Shown: positions 9,972-20,050, numbered from the stretch's first letter. The stretch: DNA of 64,000 nucleotides from Notospermus geniculatus (GCA_002633025.1 NMRB01000543.1:1799-65798); one strand, 5' to 3'. The notes: generated from the letters alone by a model not told the origin. Translations and numbers: made by a program.

Positions 9972-10348
9972 CAATAATAATAATAATAATGGAGTTCTTA
10001 TATAGCGCATTCCCAGTAACTGCTCAATGCGCTTTACATTATTATTACCCCAGCTATAAGTCTGTTCATTCCAATTTCATTTCTCCACTCCCTGGGGTAC
10101 AGTCCCAGCACTCAGTCCCTGCGCTCTTGAACTAACATTCACATAGGCCATCACTACCAGCCAGGTACCCCTTTTACACCTGGGTCATGTGGGTTGGGTG
10201 AAGCAAGTGAGGCAAAGAGACTTGCTGAAGGTCACAAGCGAGCGTGTTTTTTTATTGGTCAGGACTGGGAATCGAACCCGCCTCTTATTAGGAGTCCGTC
10301 TCGCTAACCACTAGTCCACGCTGCTCTTCCAAGGAGCAGCGTGGACTC
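9972..10348 (-). mobile_element. tRNA-derived SINE with (ATT)n tail, complete
   Basis: On the minus strand the head has an A box (GTGGACTAGTGGTTAGCGAG) and a B box (GGGTTCGATTCCC), then AAGTCTCTTTGCCTCACTTG. It ends in AATGTAAAGCGCATTGAGCA, GTTACTGGGAATGCGCTATA and an ATT repeat tail at 9972-9991. A 15-bp inverted repeat (TCCACGCTGCTCTTCC and its mirror) lies at the head, 10315-10345. This family differs from the main SINE. Confidence 0.85.
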
Positions 10349-10481
10349 AATGAACAGGAATACAACAGGACTGAATGAAGGAGAACCCCACCAACGATGA
10401 CAGGGCAGGGTCATCTGTATACATGTAAATGGGATAACGTACATTTGCACATGGAACATATATTGTGCTGAAAAGTCCGAA

Positions 10482-10552
10482 CAGCAAGCTGTGGTCCCTT
10501 GTACCTTGTGCCTTTGTAAGGGAAGTGAAATACCTTATCCAAGTGAAGCGGG
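10482..10552 (+). mobile_element. SINE body fragment
   Basis: TGTGGTCCCTTGTACCTTGT and GCCTTTGTAAGGGAAGTG match the middle of the main SINE family. Confidence 0.6.
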
Positions 10553-10592
10553 TGATCCACTGTTGCGATTTTGGCTTGAGACGGGGTTGTGT

Positions 10593-10655
10593 TCCCTTGC
10601 GGTTACCTTACATGTATAAGGACTTCCGATTGCCATATAAGGTAACCGCAAGGGA
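10593..10655. repeat. Inverted repeat bordering an assembly gap
   Basis: TCCCTTGCGGTTACCTTA (10593-10610) is exactly mirrored at 10638-10655, one base before the gap. Confidence 0.85.
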
Positions 10656-10656
10656 A

Positions 10657-11345
10657 NNNNNNNNNNNNNNNNNNNNNNNNNNNNNNNNNNNNNNNNNNNN
10701 NNNNNNNNNNNNNNNNNNNNNNNNNNNNNNNNNNNNNNNNNNNNNNNNNNNNNNNNNNNNNNNNNNNNNNNNNNNNNNNNNNNNNNNNNNNNNNNNNNNN
10801 NNNNNNNNNNNNNNNNNNNNNNNNNNNNNNNNNNNNNNNNNNNNNNNNNNNNNNNNNNNNNNNNNNNNNNNNNNNNNNNNNNNNNNNNNNNNNNNNNNNN
10901 NNNNNNNNNNNNNNNNNNNNNNNNNNNNNNNNNNNNNNNNNNNNNNNNNNNNNNNNNNNNNNNNNNNNNNNNNNNNNNNNNNNNNNNNNNNNNNNNNNNN
11001 NNNNNNNNNNNNNNNNNNNNNNNNNNNNNNNNNNNNNNNNNNNNNNNNNNNNNNNNNNNNNNNNNNNNNNNNNNNNNNNNNNNNNNNNNNNNNNNNNNNN
11101 NNNNNNNNNNNNNNNNNNNNNNNNNNNNNNNNNNNNNNNNNNNNNNNNNNNNNNNNNNNNNNNNNNNNNNNNNNNNNNNNNNNNNNNNNNNNNNNNNNNN
11201 NNNNNNNNNNNNNNNNNNNNNNNNNNNNNNNNNNNNNNNNNNNNNNNNNNNNNNNNNNNNNNNNNNNNNNNNNNNNNNNNNNNNNNNNNNNNNNNNNNNN
11301 NNNNNNNNNNNNNNNNNNNNNNNNNNNNNNNNNNNNNNNNNNNNN
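10657..11345. other. Assembly gap (689 N)
   Basis: All bases are N. The gap lies between a hairpin and a satellite array, both of which are hard to assemble. The long X-filled reading frames across it are artefacts. Confidence 0.99.
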
Positions 11346-11517
11346 CTAAATGTCGGCGGTAACTCCCATCAGGAAACCGCAAAACGATGTCCACTTTCGC
11401 GAAAATTATAATGGGACACGGATTTTAGTTGAATTGTGTTAGTTTGGCACTTGATTTTATTTTTTTAAGGGTTTTCTTTGAATTATAAGGTTGGTAGCTT
11501 GAACAGAATAGGGAGGT

Positions 11518-11651
11518 TTCGAAATCAAACGATAAACGTAAACTTTACGACAACGTTATTTTTCGTGCTACACATAACCAGATTTTGTATTCCATTTTCG
11601 GTACAAAAATTGCGTTGTCGTTAACGTTTACGTTTATCGTTTGATTTCGAA
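11518..11651. mobile_element. MITE with perfect 26-bp inverted ends
   Basis: The left arm 11518-11543 (TTCGAAATCAAACGATAAAC then GTAAAC) is exactly inverted at 11626-11651. The 82-bp interior is non-coding. Perfect arms suggest a recent insertion. Confidence 0.85.
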
Positions 11652-11727
11652 CGTCCCTAATATCATCATAAGCAGCACCATTAGGAGGTATAAAAATTGT
11701 CAAATGTCGGCGAAAACTGCCAAAAGA

Positions 11728-12173
11728 GGAACCTTGAGTAGCCGAGTGTGCTCGTCCGCTCAACAAGCGGCATGGTCCAGGTGTAACGTCGATCAGTGTT
11801 CCCCGTATTTCTGTGTTTTTCTTATTGTTTCCCTCCTGACGGATTAAGCGGCAACTACTGTAACCCAACAATAACCATTCTAGGCCGCGTCTATTGTTGG
11901 GGAACACTGAGCTACAGAAACACACACTCACAGATGTTACACCTGGTTCGAATCCAGCCCGGGCCATATGGGATTAATCATCCCTGGCTCTTCACGTCCG
12001 TCGCATGAGACAGTAAGCTGTGGTGCCTTGTACCTTGTTTCTTTGCAAGGGCACGTAAAAGACCCCATCCAAGTGAAGAACATAAGTAGCTTGAGGTGGC
12101 CTCTTCCATATTTACCAGTACCAGGGCCAATAATACTATGGCTTCGGCCCTGATGGAAAAATCAAGTAGAAAT
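11728..12173 (+). mobile_element. tRNA-derived SINE with 12-bp target duplication, carrying a MITE
   Basis: ACTGCCAAAAGA occurs exactly on both sides (11716-11727 and 12174-12185). The head (GTAGCCGAGTGTGCTCGTCC) runs to 11778. After the MITE at 11779-11944 the B box (GGTTCGAATCC) and the body continue to the tail GGCCCTGATGGAAAAATC. This is one of the best copies of the main SINE family. The order of insertion was satellite, then SINE, then MITE. Confidence 0.9.
11779..11944. mobile_element. CAGGTGTAA-family MITE inside the SINE tRNA-like head
   Basis: The ends AGGTGTAAC and GTTACACCT are perfect inverted repeats. The interior has GGATTAAGCGGCAAC and AGTGTTCCCC mirrored by GGGGAACACT. It lies between GGTCC and GGTTCGAATCC, directly before the B box. 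No clear target duplication is seen. Confidence 0.85.
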
Positions 12174-13684
12174 ACTGCCAAAAGAAAACCGGGGGACCGC
12201 AAAGTGATGTCCAATTTCAAGAAAATCGTAGCCGGGGCAAGAATTGCTGTTGAATATTTTGCCCTGTAGCACTTTAATTTTTTGTTCTTTGAACGATAGA
12301 CTGTTATCTCAAAAATTGCATCCATATCATCATAAGCAGCACATTTAGAAAGATTGTCAAAATCCGCAGAGATGTCCAACTTCAACAAAATTACTAAGTA
12401 AAGACACGAATTCTTGTAGAATACTAGTATTGTGTCATTTTATATTTTGTTAAAAATGTTGGCTGTTAGCTGAAAAAATTACTTGTGTAAGATTATACAT
12501 GTATTATCATAGGCAGAACTACATGTATACGGAGGATTGTCAAAATCCGCAAAGATGTCCTATATCAAGAAAATTACTTGTAAGGACACAAATTCTTGAA
12601 AATTGTGTCCTATATAGCACTTGTTTATTTGTTTTTCTTTGAAATATAGATATAGACTATAGGTGAAACGGTACACGCGTAGGATTACATCATCATGCGC
12701 AACGCTTATGAGAAATAAAAGAAAGCGGCAAATGTCTGTGGTAAATACCACCAGGAAACCGCAAAAATGATGCCCAACTTTATAAAGGACATGAATTCTT
12801 GAAATTGTGTCCTATAGCACTTGTTTATTTTGTTTTTCTTTGAAATATAGACTACTAGCTGAAACGGGCACGCGTGGGATTATATCGTCATAAACAATGC
12901 CATTAGGACTAGGCGTGAAATATCTGTGGACAGTCCTACCAAGAAACCGTAAAACGATGTCCAATATCAAGAAAATTACTAGCAAGGACAGAAATTCTTG
13001 AAAATTGTGTCCTATAGCACTTGACTATTTTGTTTTTGTTTGAAATATAGTCTGTCAGCTAAAACATTTCATGCGGACTATTACATACATTATCATAGAC
13101 AGAGCCAGGCGGAGAATTCTCAAAATCTGCAGAATGATATCCAATTTCTCGAAAACTACTACATAGCAGGGACACGAATTGTTCTTAAATATTGTATCCC
13201 TTAGCACTCTACATGTAGTTTGGGTCTTTTTCTAAAACATAGGCTCTTAGCGTAAAAATTACATGTGTAGGATTATATTATCATAAGCAGTGCCATTAGG
13301 GAGATTGTCAAAAATGTATCCGATCCGCGCAACAGGTCGCATTAATTCCATTCTGATGACGTCACTATATGTTAATGTTGTCTGCATCAGATTACCATTC
13401 TCCAGTCGATAAAACGGTTGCCGTATCTCCATCACTCATCTTCTGCAACATCATCAACTCTCTTGTTCGGCATCGCTTCTCGATCCTTTGGGTAATGGAT
13501 TCCACCGTATTTCTCGTAACATTAGGCCTACAAGCTATAACCACGTCGCAGGAAATAGTTCTTATAATGTGTACAATGCAATTACATGCATTATCATAAT
13601 AAGCACAACGATTCCCTTTTTGTCTGGTGTTATGAAAACATGTCTTACGAGCAGCTGCTCTATGTCATCAAACTGAAAGCCTTT

Positions 13685-13867
13685 GCATAGGCAAGCTGCC
13701 TAATACATAGGTTAGGCATTATCTCATCCCCTAATGTTCCTTAGGCAATGCCTTAGGCAGATCGCCTTATGTAAAGATTGGGCTAGACATGAGACAGAAT
13801 GCCTAACATGATAGAAATTCTGGGGATGAGATAATGCCTAACATATATTACGGCAGCTTGCCTATGC
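13685..13867. mobile_element. Foldback element with GCATAGGCAAGCTGCC ends
   Basis: GCATAGGCAAGCTGCC (13685-13700) is exactly inverted at 13852-13867. Further in, TTAGGCATTATCTCATCCCC pairs with GGGGATGAGATAATGCCTAA. Confidence 0.85.
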
Positions 13868-13924
13868 AGAGTCTTTCCTAAAAGCCCATTACTAGTAGAA
13901 ACGCATCTGTTTATGTCGCAAATA

Positions 13925-14168
13925 TCCAACACAGAGCTCAAAGAACGACATACAAATGATAAAATACGTATGAAGTCGTCTCCGAATTTTGCAAATTTTC
14001 GACCCCAACCGCGGTCTTCCTTAGGCTCTTTCTAGTAGAGATTACAGAAAAGTCTTAAAAGACTACACAAAATTACACAAAAGATAATCTCTACTAGAAA
14101 GAGCCTGAGGAAGACCGCGGTTGTGGTCGAAAATTTGCAAACTTCGGAGACGACTTGATACGTATTTT
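13925..14168. mobile_element. Penelope-like terminal units, head-to-head pair
   Basis: A minus-oriented unit (CAACACAGAGCTCAAAGAAC, then AGTCGTCTCCGAATTTTGCA, CGACCCCAACCGCGGTC) is followed by a plus-oriented copy at 14090-14160 (CTACTAGAAAGAGCCTGAGG, AGACCGCGGTTGTGGTCGAA). Inverted terminal units are typical of Penelope-like elements. No reverse transcriptase lies between them. Confidence 0.6.
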
Positions 14169-14340
14169 ATTGTTTATGTAGCAAAAACGTATAGTTGACG
14201 TATATTATAAAGTCAATATACATGTATCACTTCTGAGGTTTCACATGCTGATGCCATTTTCGACCGGTGTGTAAAGTGTTGATACCAATAATATCAGACT
14301 TTGCTGTTTTATTCATTCTTTAACCTTCAAATATATCATA

Positions 14341-14405
14341 TTGAAACATTCGTTTCGAACTACCTGTGGTTCCGAATCACAAGTAGTTCGAAACGAATGT
14401 TTCAA
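14341..14405. repeat. Hairpin, 23-bp arms
   Basis: TTGAAACATTCGTTTCGAAC then TAC on the left is inverted on the right (GTAGTTCGAAACGAATGTTT then CAA). The loop is about 19 bp. Confidence 0.9.
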
Positions 14406-15527
14406 GTTATTGTGTCAGTGATGAATATTATCATACATCTAGAAATCGTACACACTTTATTGTGTCAGTGATGAATTATCATACATACATCTGGAAATCG
14501 TACATACTTATACATGTCATCTTACACACCAATCAAACTTATCATAGGCCTACACACATCTTGAAATACAGTTGCAGTTCATGCAAATTCTAGGGTATTG
14601 TCTTGAACCCTTTTCCTCATGCATCCCCGTTGACATTTTACATTGAGTGAACCGAAAGCCGTTTTCGACAGGTTGATTTATCATACATATATAGAAATCA
14701 TACATAGGCTTATCATACATATCATCTTACATACCAATCATACTTATCATACATACATCTTGAAATACAGTTGCAGTCATGCAAATTCTAGGATATGTAT
14801 TTCTTATTGTCTTGACCTCTTCCTCATGCATCCCCGTTGACGTTTTACATAGTGTGAACCGAAAGCGTTTTCGACAGGTGTAGACCGTCTAATGATTTCT
14901 AGTATTCCTCATATCCCAGTCATGCCAGTGTTTGCATATGACAGACAGCTCGAGAGACTGACTTTTCAGTTGGGGGTCATTAGGAAACCGTCACTCTTGC
15001 TTTACAACATTAGGGGTAACACTGTGAAAAGGCAACACCGTGGTTTTTTACACCGGCGGAGAAAGAAATGAGCTCCTATGTAACAGCGACCTAATGAATT
15101 TATATACCTGCACCTATCATGTCAATGACATGAGACATAGTTATTTTCTTTCTTCCACGTTCCGACATTTCAAAAAAACACCACCATAATACTAAATAGA
15201 GGTTTCACATAGCTGTGGTCCGTTTTCGACCGGTGTGTACCGGCAATCAGTTGATATACCTATCTTACCAATGTCGACAGATCCAGCTGTGCAATTCTCC
15301 TTCAACGTTGAAATATCAGCCGTTTCGAACTCTAGGAAGTTATTATGTCAATTGTGGGTTTTCCTAGATAGCGCTTGGAATACAAATTCTTGGATATGTA
15401 TTTTTTTTAATATGCTGGCTTGAACACATTCCTAAGAAATGCACCCGTTTCTTAAGCGGATACCGTCGTGAATCAATGCATTACCATCGAAGTTTCACAT
15501 TGCTCTAGACCGAAAGCTGTTTTTGAC

Positions 15528-15697
15528 AAGTGTTACATCTGCCAGTGTTTCTGTGTGTCCCTTTATTTTTGGGGAAATGCTGGCAGATAGATCGACACGA
15601 TTCTCTGTGTGTCCCCTTTTGTCAAGTCGTCGCTTATTCCGTCAGACAATAGGAGGGGAACACTCACAGATGGGGAACGCTGAAAAACGTTACACTG
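15528..15697. mobile_element. CAGGTGTAA-family element, complete
   Basis: The ends AAGTGTTAC and CGTTACACT are inverted. The interior TCTGCCAGTGTTTCTGTGTG, TGCTGGCAGATAGATCGACA and CACTCACAGATGGGGAACGC is the fullest version in the window. It is inserted in the satellite motif TTTTCGACAGGTGT. Confidence 0.7.
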
Positions 15698-15954
15698 GCG
15701 TGCAATCGATAGGCCTACCTACATGTATCTTACCAAAAATATACAGACTGCTCTTTCATTCACTCTATAACTTTTTTAGATCAAATTTTGGCCCAAACGG
15801 ACTTCAATGGCCCCCCGAAAACTGGACTAAAGCCTATAGCCTCTGTCACACAGGTCAGCACATGGTTCCTGGACCATTTCATTTAGATACATTTCCACAA
15901 AAAGTGTGAAGTCAATATCAACACCTTCACATCGCTGTGGATCTAAAACCTTTT

Positions 15955-16155
15955 TCGACCAGTCGGAACGCGGAAAAAGTCCCCCTTGAATCAAAGTCCA
16001 TAGTTTTCCTTGTGGATTAAGCCATTGTGAAATGATTATGTCGCTAACTCTGACCACAACCGTTGACAATGCATGGCCTTGTATTGGGGACTTCCATTCA
16101 TAGGACTTTCTCTATTCATAGGACTCACACTTGTCATGTGTACAGTCGAGTGACA
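15955..16155. mobile_element. Element related to the insert at 59967-60236
   Basis: GAATCAAAGTCCATAG, GTGGATTAAGCC, ATTATGTC, CTGACCACAACCGTTGACAA and GGGGACTTCC appear in the same order as at 59975-60150. It is probably a subfamily of the CAGGTGTAA group. Confidence 0.55.
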
Positions 16156-16160
16156 ATGAT

Positions 16161-16903
16161 GGCCCGTATTCAATAAGGGCGTTTAGCTAAATCAGCGTAC
16201 AAATTGTGCATTACACAGGTTATAGGCCTAGAAACTATTGTTCTACGTTCTGTAAGCTGCCTGATCCCTGGCATTTTACCCACACGATGATTACACGCGT
16301 CTAACATTCCTGCGTCTTAATGTGGGAGGACAATAGAAAGTGTTGGAAAAATTCTAGACAAGCCTTCCTCACGCTGGTGACTCAGATTTTATCGTACGCT
16401 ATGCACCTACTTCCGGTATAGCAGACGAATTTTTTGAAGTACTTGAAAATAACATTTTTAGTACCTTTAGAGATCTGAACCACCCTGCCCCTATCACACA
16501 CGCAATGAACTCGGAATGTTGTTCAACTACGCGTAACAGTTTTTGTGAATAATGGAGCCNTGACCAGCCATTCATCAAAACCACAATGCCTTATCTTTCC
16601 TATAATATGTTTACTACATTCGTAAAAGGGGTTGGGACAGAATTATTCTCATTTTTGTGCCCAACAAATATATTCGTCTGCTATACCGGAAGTAGGTGCA
16701 TAGCGTACGATAAAATCTGAGTCACCAGCGTGTTCCTGATCGTTCAACATTTCCTTCATGCTCTTTGACTTAGACGCAGGATAGTTAGACGCGTGTGATT
16801 ATCCTGCGGGTAAACGCCTCTGGTGAACCACCGTACAGACATCAGACAATAGTTTTCTAGGCCTTTAACCTGTGTAATGCAGAATTTGTACGCTGATTAG
16901 GCC
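16161..16903. mobile_element. Long inverted-repeat element with 60-bp perfect inner arms
   Basis: Outer arms (GGCCCGTATT, ATCAGCGTACAAATT, ACACAGGTTATAGGCCTAG) pair imperfectly with 16733-16903. Inner arms at 16371-16430 and 16672-16731 are identical in reverse complement (ACGCTGGTGACTCAGATTTT...). The ~240-bp core contains one N (16560) and no clear gene. It may be a young element inserted inside an older one. Confidence 0.8.
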
Positions 16904-16954
16904 AAACACCAAAACACCAAAACACCAAAACACCCTTAGACGTGCGGGCCGATA

Positions 16955-17655
16955 TGTCATACGGACTTTGTGTCAGGACGTCAATTCCAAGGACTTTCTC
17001 CACTCTGGTACACCTGTGTACAGTCTAGTGATATCGACCTTGCCACTGATACCATACCCTGCGGTTGCATTGACAATGTACGGACTTCGTATCGAGGGCG
17101 TCCATTCCTAGGACTTTCTCCACTGGTACACCTGTGTACAGTCATGACAGTCTAGTGATATCGACCTTACCAATGATATCACACCCTGCTGTTTCATTGA
17201 CAGTGTACGGACTTTGTATCGAAGGCGTCCATTCCTAGGACTTTCTCCACTGGTACTCCTGAGTGTAGTGACACCGACCTTGTCGATGGTATTATACCCT
17301 GCTGTTTTATTAACAATGTATGGACCTTGTATCGGGGACGTCCATTCCAAGGACTTTCTCCGATGGTAGCCTACACCTTACTGACCTTGCCAATGTCGAT
17401 GATATCATACCATGCTGTTTCTTTGACAATGTACGGACTTTGTATCGAGGGCGTCCACCCCTAGGACTTTCTCCGCAGGTACACCTGCGTTCAGTCTCGT
17501 ACCACCGACCTTGCCAATGATATCTTGCTGTTTCATTTTGTACGGACTTTTTATCGAGTGCGTCCATTCCTAGGATTTCTGTGCTGGTACACCTGTCAAA
17601 ACAGTCTACCGATGTTGTCAATGGTATCATACCCTGCTGTTTCATCCATTCTTTA
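16955..17655. repeat. Tandem repeat, six ~115-bp units
   Basis: Each unit has TGTACGGACTTTGTATCGAG, GGCGTCCATTCCTAGGACTT, TCTCCACTGGTACACCTGTG and TACCCTGCTGTTTCATTGAC. Long frames on both strands here are translations of the repeat. Confidence 0.9.
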
Positions 17656-17924
17656 ATGTTCAAACATATCATATTAGAAAGCATCCGTTTCGAACTATGT
17701 GCGGTTGAACAGAGGTTATCATGTCAATAGTGTGGTTTTCACACATAGCACTTCAAATACAATTACATTTATACAAATTCTTGGATGTAAATGTATCTCA
17801 TATTATCTTGAAGTATTGCAATAGTAATCTGAGAGCAATGTGGGATCTGACTAAAAGTAATATTCACACTTATGTATCACCACAAGAACACTTGTAAAAT
17901 ACTAACAGCTTGTCACGGGTCTTT

Positions 17925-18286
17925 TACCTCTCCATCTGTAGAAGCTGCAACAGGCGACCGCGGCAGGATATCACACCTGGCCAAAATTATTTTTGCCTAT
18001 TGAGACCTTTGCATCAACGATGGCCTACTAGTTTTCCCACATGCCATCGAAATATTACTGGGTATCGTCTTCAGATTCGTTGGTATTTATTTGTATCATA
18101 TTTCCATCAGGGCCACAGCATTATTGGCCCTGGTAAGTTTGGAAGAGGCCATTTCAAGCTATCATGTTCCTCACCTGGATGGGGTCTTTTACTTGCCCTT
18201 GTAAAGGCACAAGGTACACAAGGGACCACGGCCTACTGTCCCATGCGACGGACTGAAGAGCCAGAGATAATTAATCCCATATGGCA
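17925..18286. repeat. First copy of a ~530-bp-spaced duplication, with a minus-strand SINE
   Basis: GAAGCTGCAACAGGCGACCG, GGCCAAAATTATTTTTGCCT and GGCCTACTAGTT match 18465-18600. A minus-strand SINE body (tail TTTCCATCAGGGCC at 18103, body to 18285) follows in both copies. Confidence 0.75.
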
Positions 18287-18450
18287 AGGTGTAATAGAAT
18301 CTAATGCCCCCCGATATGTGATGTCCCAAAACAATTTACGGATTAAGTGGCACCATTGAATTGGACTCTAGAGAGACCAAGACCCTTAATTCCGTGACAA
18401 ACAATGCAGGGGGACTTCAGGAAGACGAGGAATTCGATTTTATCACACCG
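18287..18450. mobile_element. CAGGTGTAA-family variant downstream of a SINE B box
   Basis: The ends AGGTGTAATAG and TATCACACCG are inverted. The interior includes ACGGATTAAGTGGC and GATTCTATT/GAATTCGAT-like ends. On the SINE (minus) strand it lies between GTTCGAATCC and GCCATATGGG. Confidence 0.6.
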
Positions 18451-18785
18451 GGATTCGAACATCTGTAAAAGCTGCAACAGGCGACCGCGGCAGGATATCA
18501 CATCTGGCCAAAATTATTTTTGCCTATAGACCTTTCCATCAATTAGAAGGCCTACTAGTTCCTCCACATGCCGTCGAAATGTTACATGCTATTTTTATTA
18601 TATTTCCATCAGGGCCGAAGCATTATTGGCCCTGGTAAGTACGGAAGAGGCCCCATCTCAAGCTACTCATGTTCCTCACTTGGATGGGGTCTTTTACTTG
18701 CCCTTGCAAAGGAACAAGGTACAAGGCACCACGGCTTACTGTCCCAAGCGACGGACTTAAGAGCCAGAGATATCCCATATGACCC
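18451..18785. repeat. Second copy of the duplication, with a minus-strand SINE
   Basis: This repeats 17925-18250 with small indels. The minus-strand SINE runs from the tail TTTCCATCAGGGCC (18605) to CCATATGACC (18784). Confidence 0.75.
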
Positions 18786-18961
18786 GGTGTAATATTTTCC
18801 ACTCACCCCCATTTGCCAGTGCCTCCCAACAAAACATTGGCGGATTAAGCCGCAACGTGGCAATGGGGAGGCACTGATAAACATGTCTCTCCGTTTGTGA
18901 GTGTCCGCCCAACAATAAAGTGGACATTGGCACACGGGGGGCATTCCCATACATTACACCT
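18785..18961. mobile_element. CAGGTGTAA-family MITE splitting a SINE head
   Basis: The ends CGGTGTAAT and ATTACACCTG are inverted. The interior has GCCAGTGCCTCCC mirrored by GGGGAGGCACTG, and GGATTAAGCCGCAACGTGGC. The minus-strand SINE head (B box GGGTTCGAATCC, then TTATCACGACCGC) continues at 18962-19014. Confidence 0.85.
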
Positions 18962-19014
18962 GGATTCGAACCCTGTCACTTGCTAAAGCGGTCGTGATAA
19001 CAACTAGTCTATCA
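18962..19014 (-). mobile_element. tRNA-like SINE head
   Basis: In reverse complement: TAGACTAGTTGTTATCACGA (A box region) and GGGTTCGAATCC (B box). It belongs to the SINE body at 18605-18784 and is separated from it by the MITE. Confidence 0.75.
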
Positions 19015-19016
19015 AG

Positions 19017-19130
19017 CAGGGCCGTATTGAACTTTTTGGTCCAGGGGGCAGAAGCCTCTCGGGGGGGGGGGGGGGNGGCTCAGGGGGGCAACTGCCCCCG
19101 TCGCCCCCCCCCCCTTTAAATACGGCCCTG
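19017..19130. mobile_element. hAT-like MITE with G-rich core
   Basis: CAGGGCCGTATTGAA at the left is inverted as TTTAAATACGGCCCTG at the right. ATCAAG is duplicated on both sides (19011-19016 and 19131-19136). The core has a run of G (with an N at 19076) facing a run of C. A relative lies at 29898-30060. The CAGGG end resembles hAT elements, but a 6-bp duplication is shorter than their usual 8 bp. Confidence 0.75.
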
Positions 19131-19310
19131 ATCAAGGCTCCTGGGCTTCTGGTTCTTTGGTCTTCTTCTTCCTCGGATGATAGATCCGCTCCGCTGCATT
19201 CGGGTTTGGATCAGACATTTGTGGACATGGAATAATCTGCCGTTGGTAGGGGAAGTTGGTTATATACGAATAAAGTCTAGGATGTAAGTGTTTCCTTCAA
19301 TCTGGTTAAT

Positions 19311-19701
19311 GCAGGGCAATTCCACGGTCACGGACGTGACCGGCATGTTTTCACTTACTCAATGATGTCTCTGTAAATTTTGGAACCACAGAAAGATGTA
19401 ACACCCTGCATCATATCAGGCTCTTGTCCTTCTATGCCCCTGGTATGAATTAAGTTCACTGTGATTCATAATTAGTGCACTGTTTGCTAGTTGCGTCACG
19501 GACGTGACATCGCACAGGTCACGTCCGTGACGCAACTAATTAGCAAACAGTGCACTAACTTAATTTATACCAGGGGCACAGAAGGACACAAGCCTGACAT
19601 GATGCAGGGTACTCGATGGTCCTTTGATGCCATGAGTTGCAGAGACAACACTGAAAAAGTAAAAAAATATCCTGAATTTCACCGTGGACTTGCCCTGCAG
19701 T
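19311..19701. mobile_element. Inverted-repeat element with a large central palindrome
   Basis: The outer ends CAGGGCAATTCCACGG and CCGTGGACTTGCCCTG are inverted. The central palindrome (19388-19612) has perfect 21-bp inner arms at 19488-19508 and 19518-19538 (TAGTTGCGTCACGGACGTGA then C). TCACGGACGTGA occurs at the left end and twice at the centre. Confidence 0.75.
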
Positions 19702-19784
19702 TGCTTTTACTTTTCTTTTGTACAATATCGCATGATGTGCATTTGCACAGAAATCAAGTTCTAGTAAAAGCTTTTCCTAGTTAA

Positions 19785-19808
19785 CTGCCTTCCTTCCTTC
19801 CTTCCCTA
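19785..19808. repeat. (CCTT)n microsatellite
   Basis: About five CCTT units in a row. Confidence 0.9.
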
Positions 19809-19861
19809 CTTCCAAGCTTACTTCCTCCTGTCTGTTCATGACACTGAATATCTTGAGGCTT

Positions 19862-19923
19862 GGTACGATTCAAATTATAGGCCCTGTATATGCATCTTTA
19901 GGGCCTATAATTTGCATCGTACC
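19862..19923. repeat. Hairpin, 24-bp arms
   Basis: GGTACGATTCAAATTATAGG then CCCT is mirrored at 19900-19923 with one mismatch. The loop is 14 bp. Confidence 0.85.
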
Positions 19924-19943
19924 GATACAGTGAGTTGGACGTA

Positions 19944-20050
19944 CCAAAATGGTAGATGGGGATTTGGCCTAGTGGTTAAGGCGTACTGCCCCTGAGTGCT
20001 GGCGATTGATGCCTTATGCGAGGGTCCGTGGGTTTGAGTCCGGTAGGAAG
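19944..20050 (+). mobile_element. tRNA-derived SINE head of a second type
   Basis: TGGCCTAGTGGTTAAGGCG (A box) and GTGGGTTTGAGTCCGG (B box) are separated by a long insert, as in class II tRNAs (Leu or Ser type). A minus-strand copy lies at 58745-58845. The acceptor ends do not pair, so it is not called a tRNA gene. Confidence 0.65.

Larger units (their letters stand above)
11346..13330. repeat. Satellite, ~190-bp diverged unit
   Basis: Units share AAACCGCAAAACGATGTCCA, AGAAAATTACTAGCAAGGAC, TTGAAAATTGTGTCCTATAG and TTTGTTTTTCTTTGAAATAT. They begin near 11350, 12180, 12365, 12550, 12740, 12930 and 13110. A MITE (11518-11651) and a SINE (11728-12173) are inserted in the array. Confidence 0.85.
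14230..15965. repeat. Degenerate satellite
   Basis: The phrase GAAAGCCGTTTTCGACAGGT or a variant recurs near 14252, 14655, 14860, 15215, 15505 and 15945, often after TTTCACAT.GCTGTGG. Between 14410 and 14780 a shorter TATCATACATACATCT.GAAAT repeat occurs. An element of the CAGGTGTAA family is inserted at 15528. Confidence 0.65.

Noticed and set aside
10465-11394. Open frames of 263 and 294 codons
   Set aside because: They are mostly translations of the N gap.
19944-20050. tRNA gene
   Set aside because: A and B boxes are present, but the acceptor ends do not pair and a degenerate copy exists at 58745. It is a SINE head.
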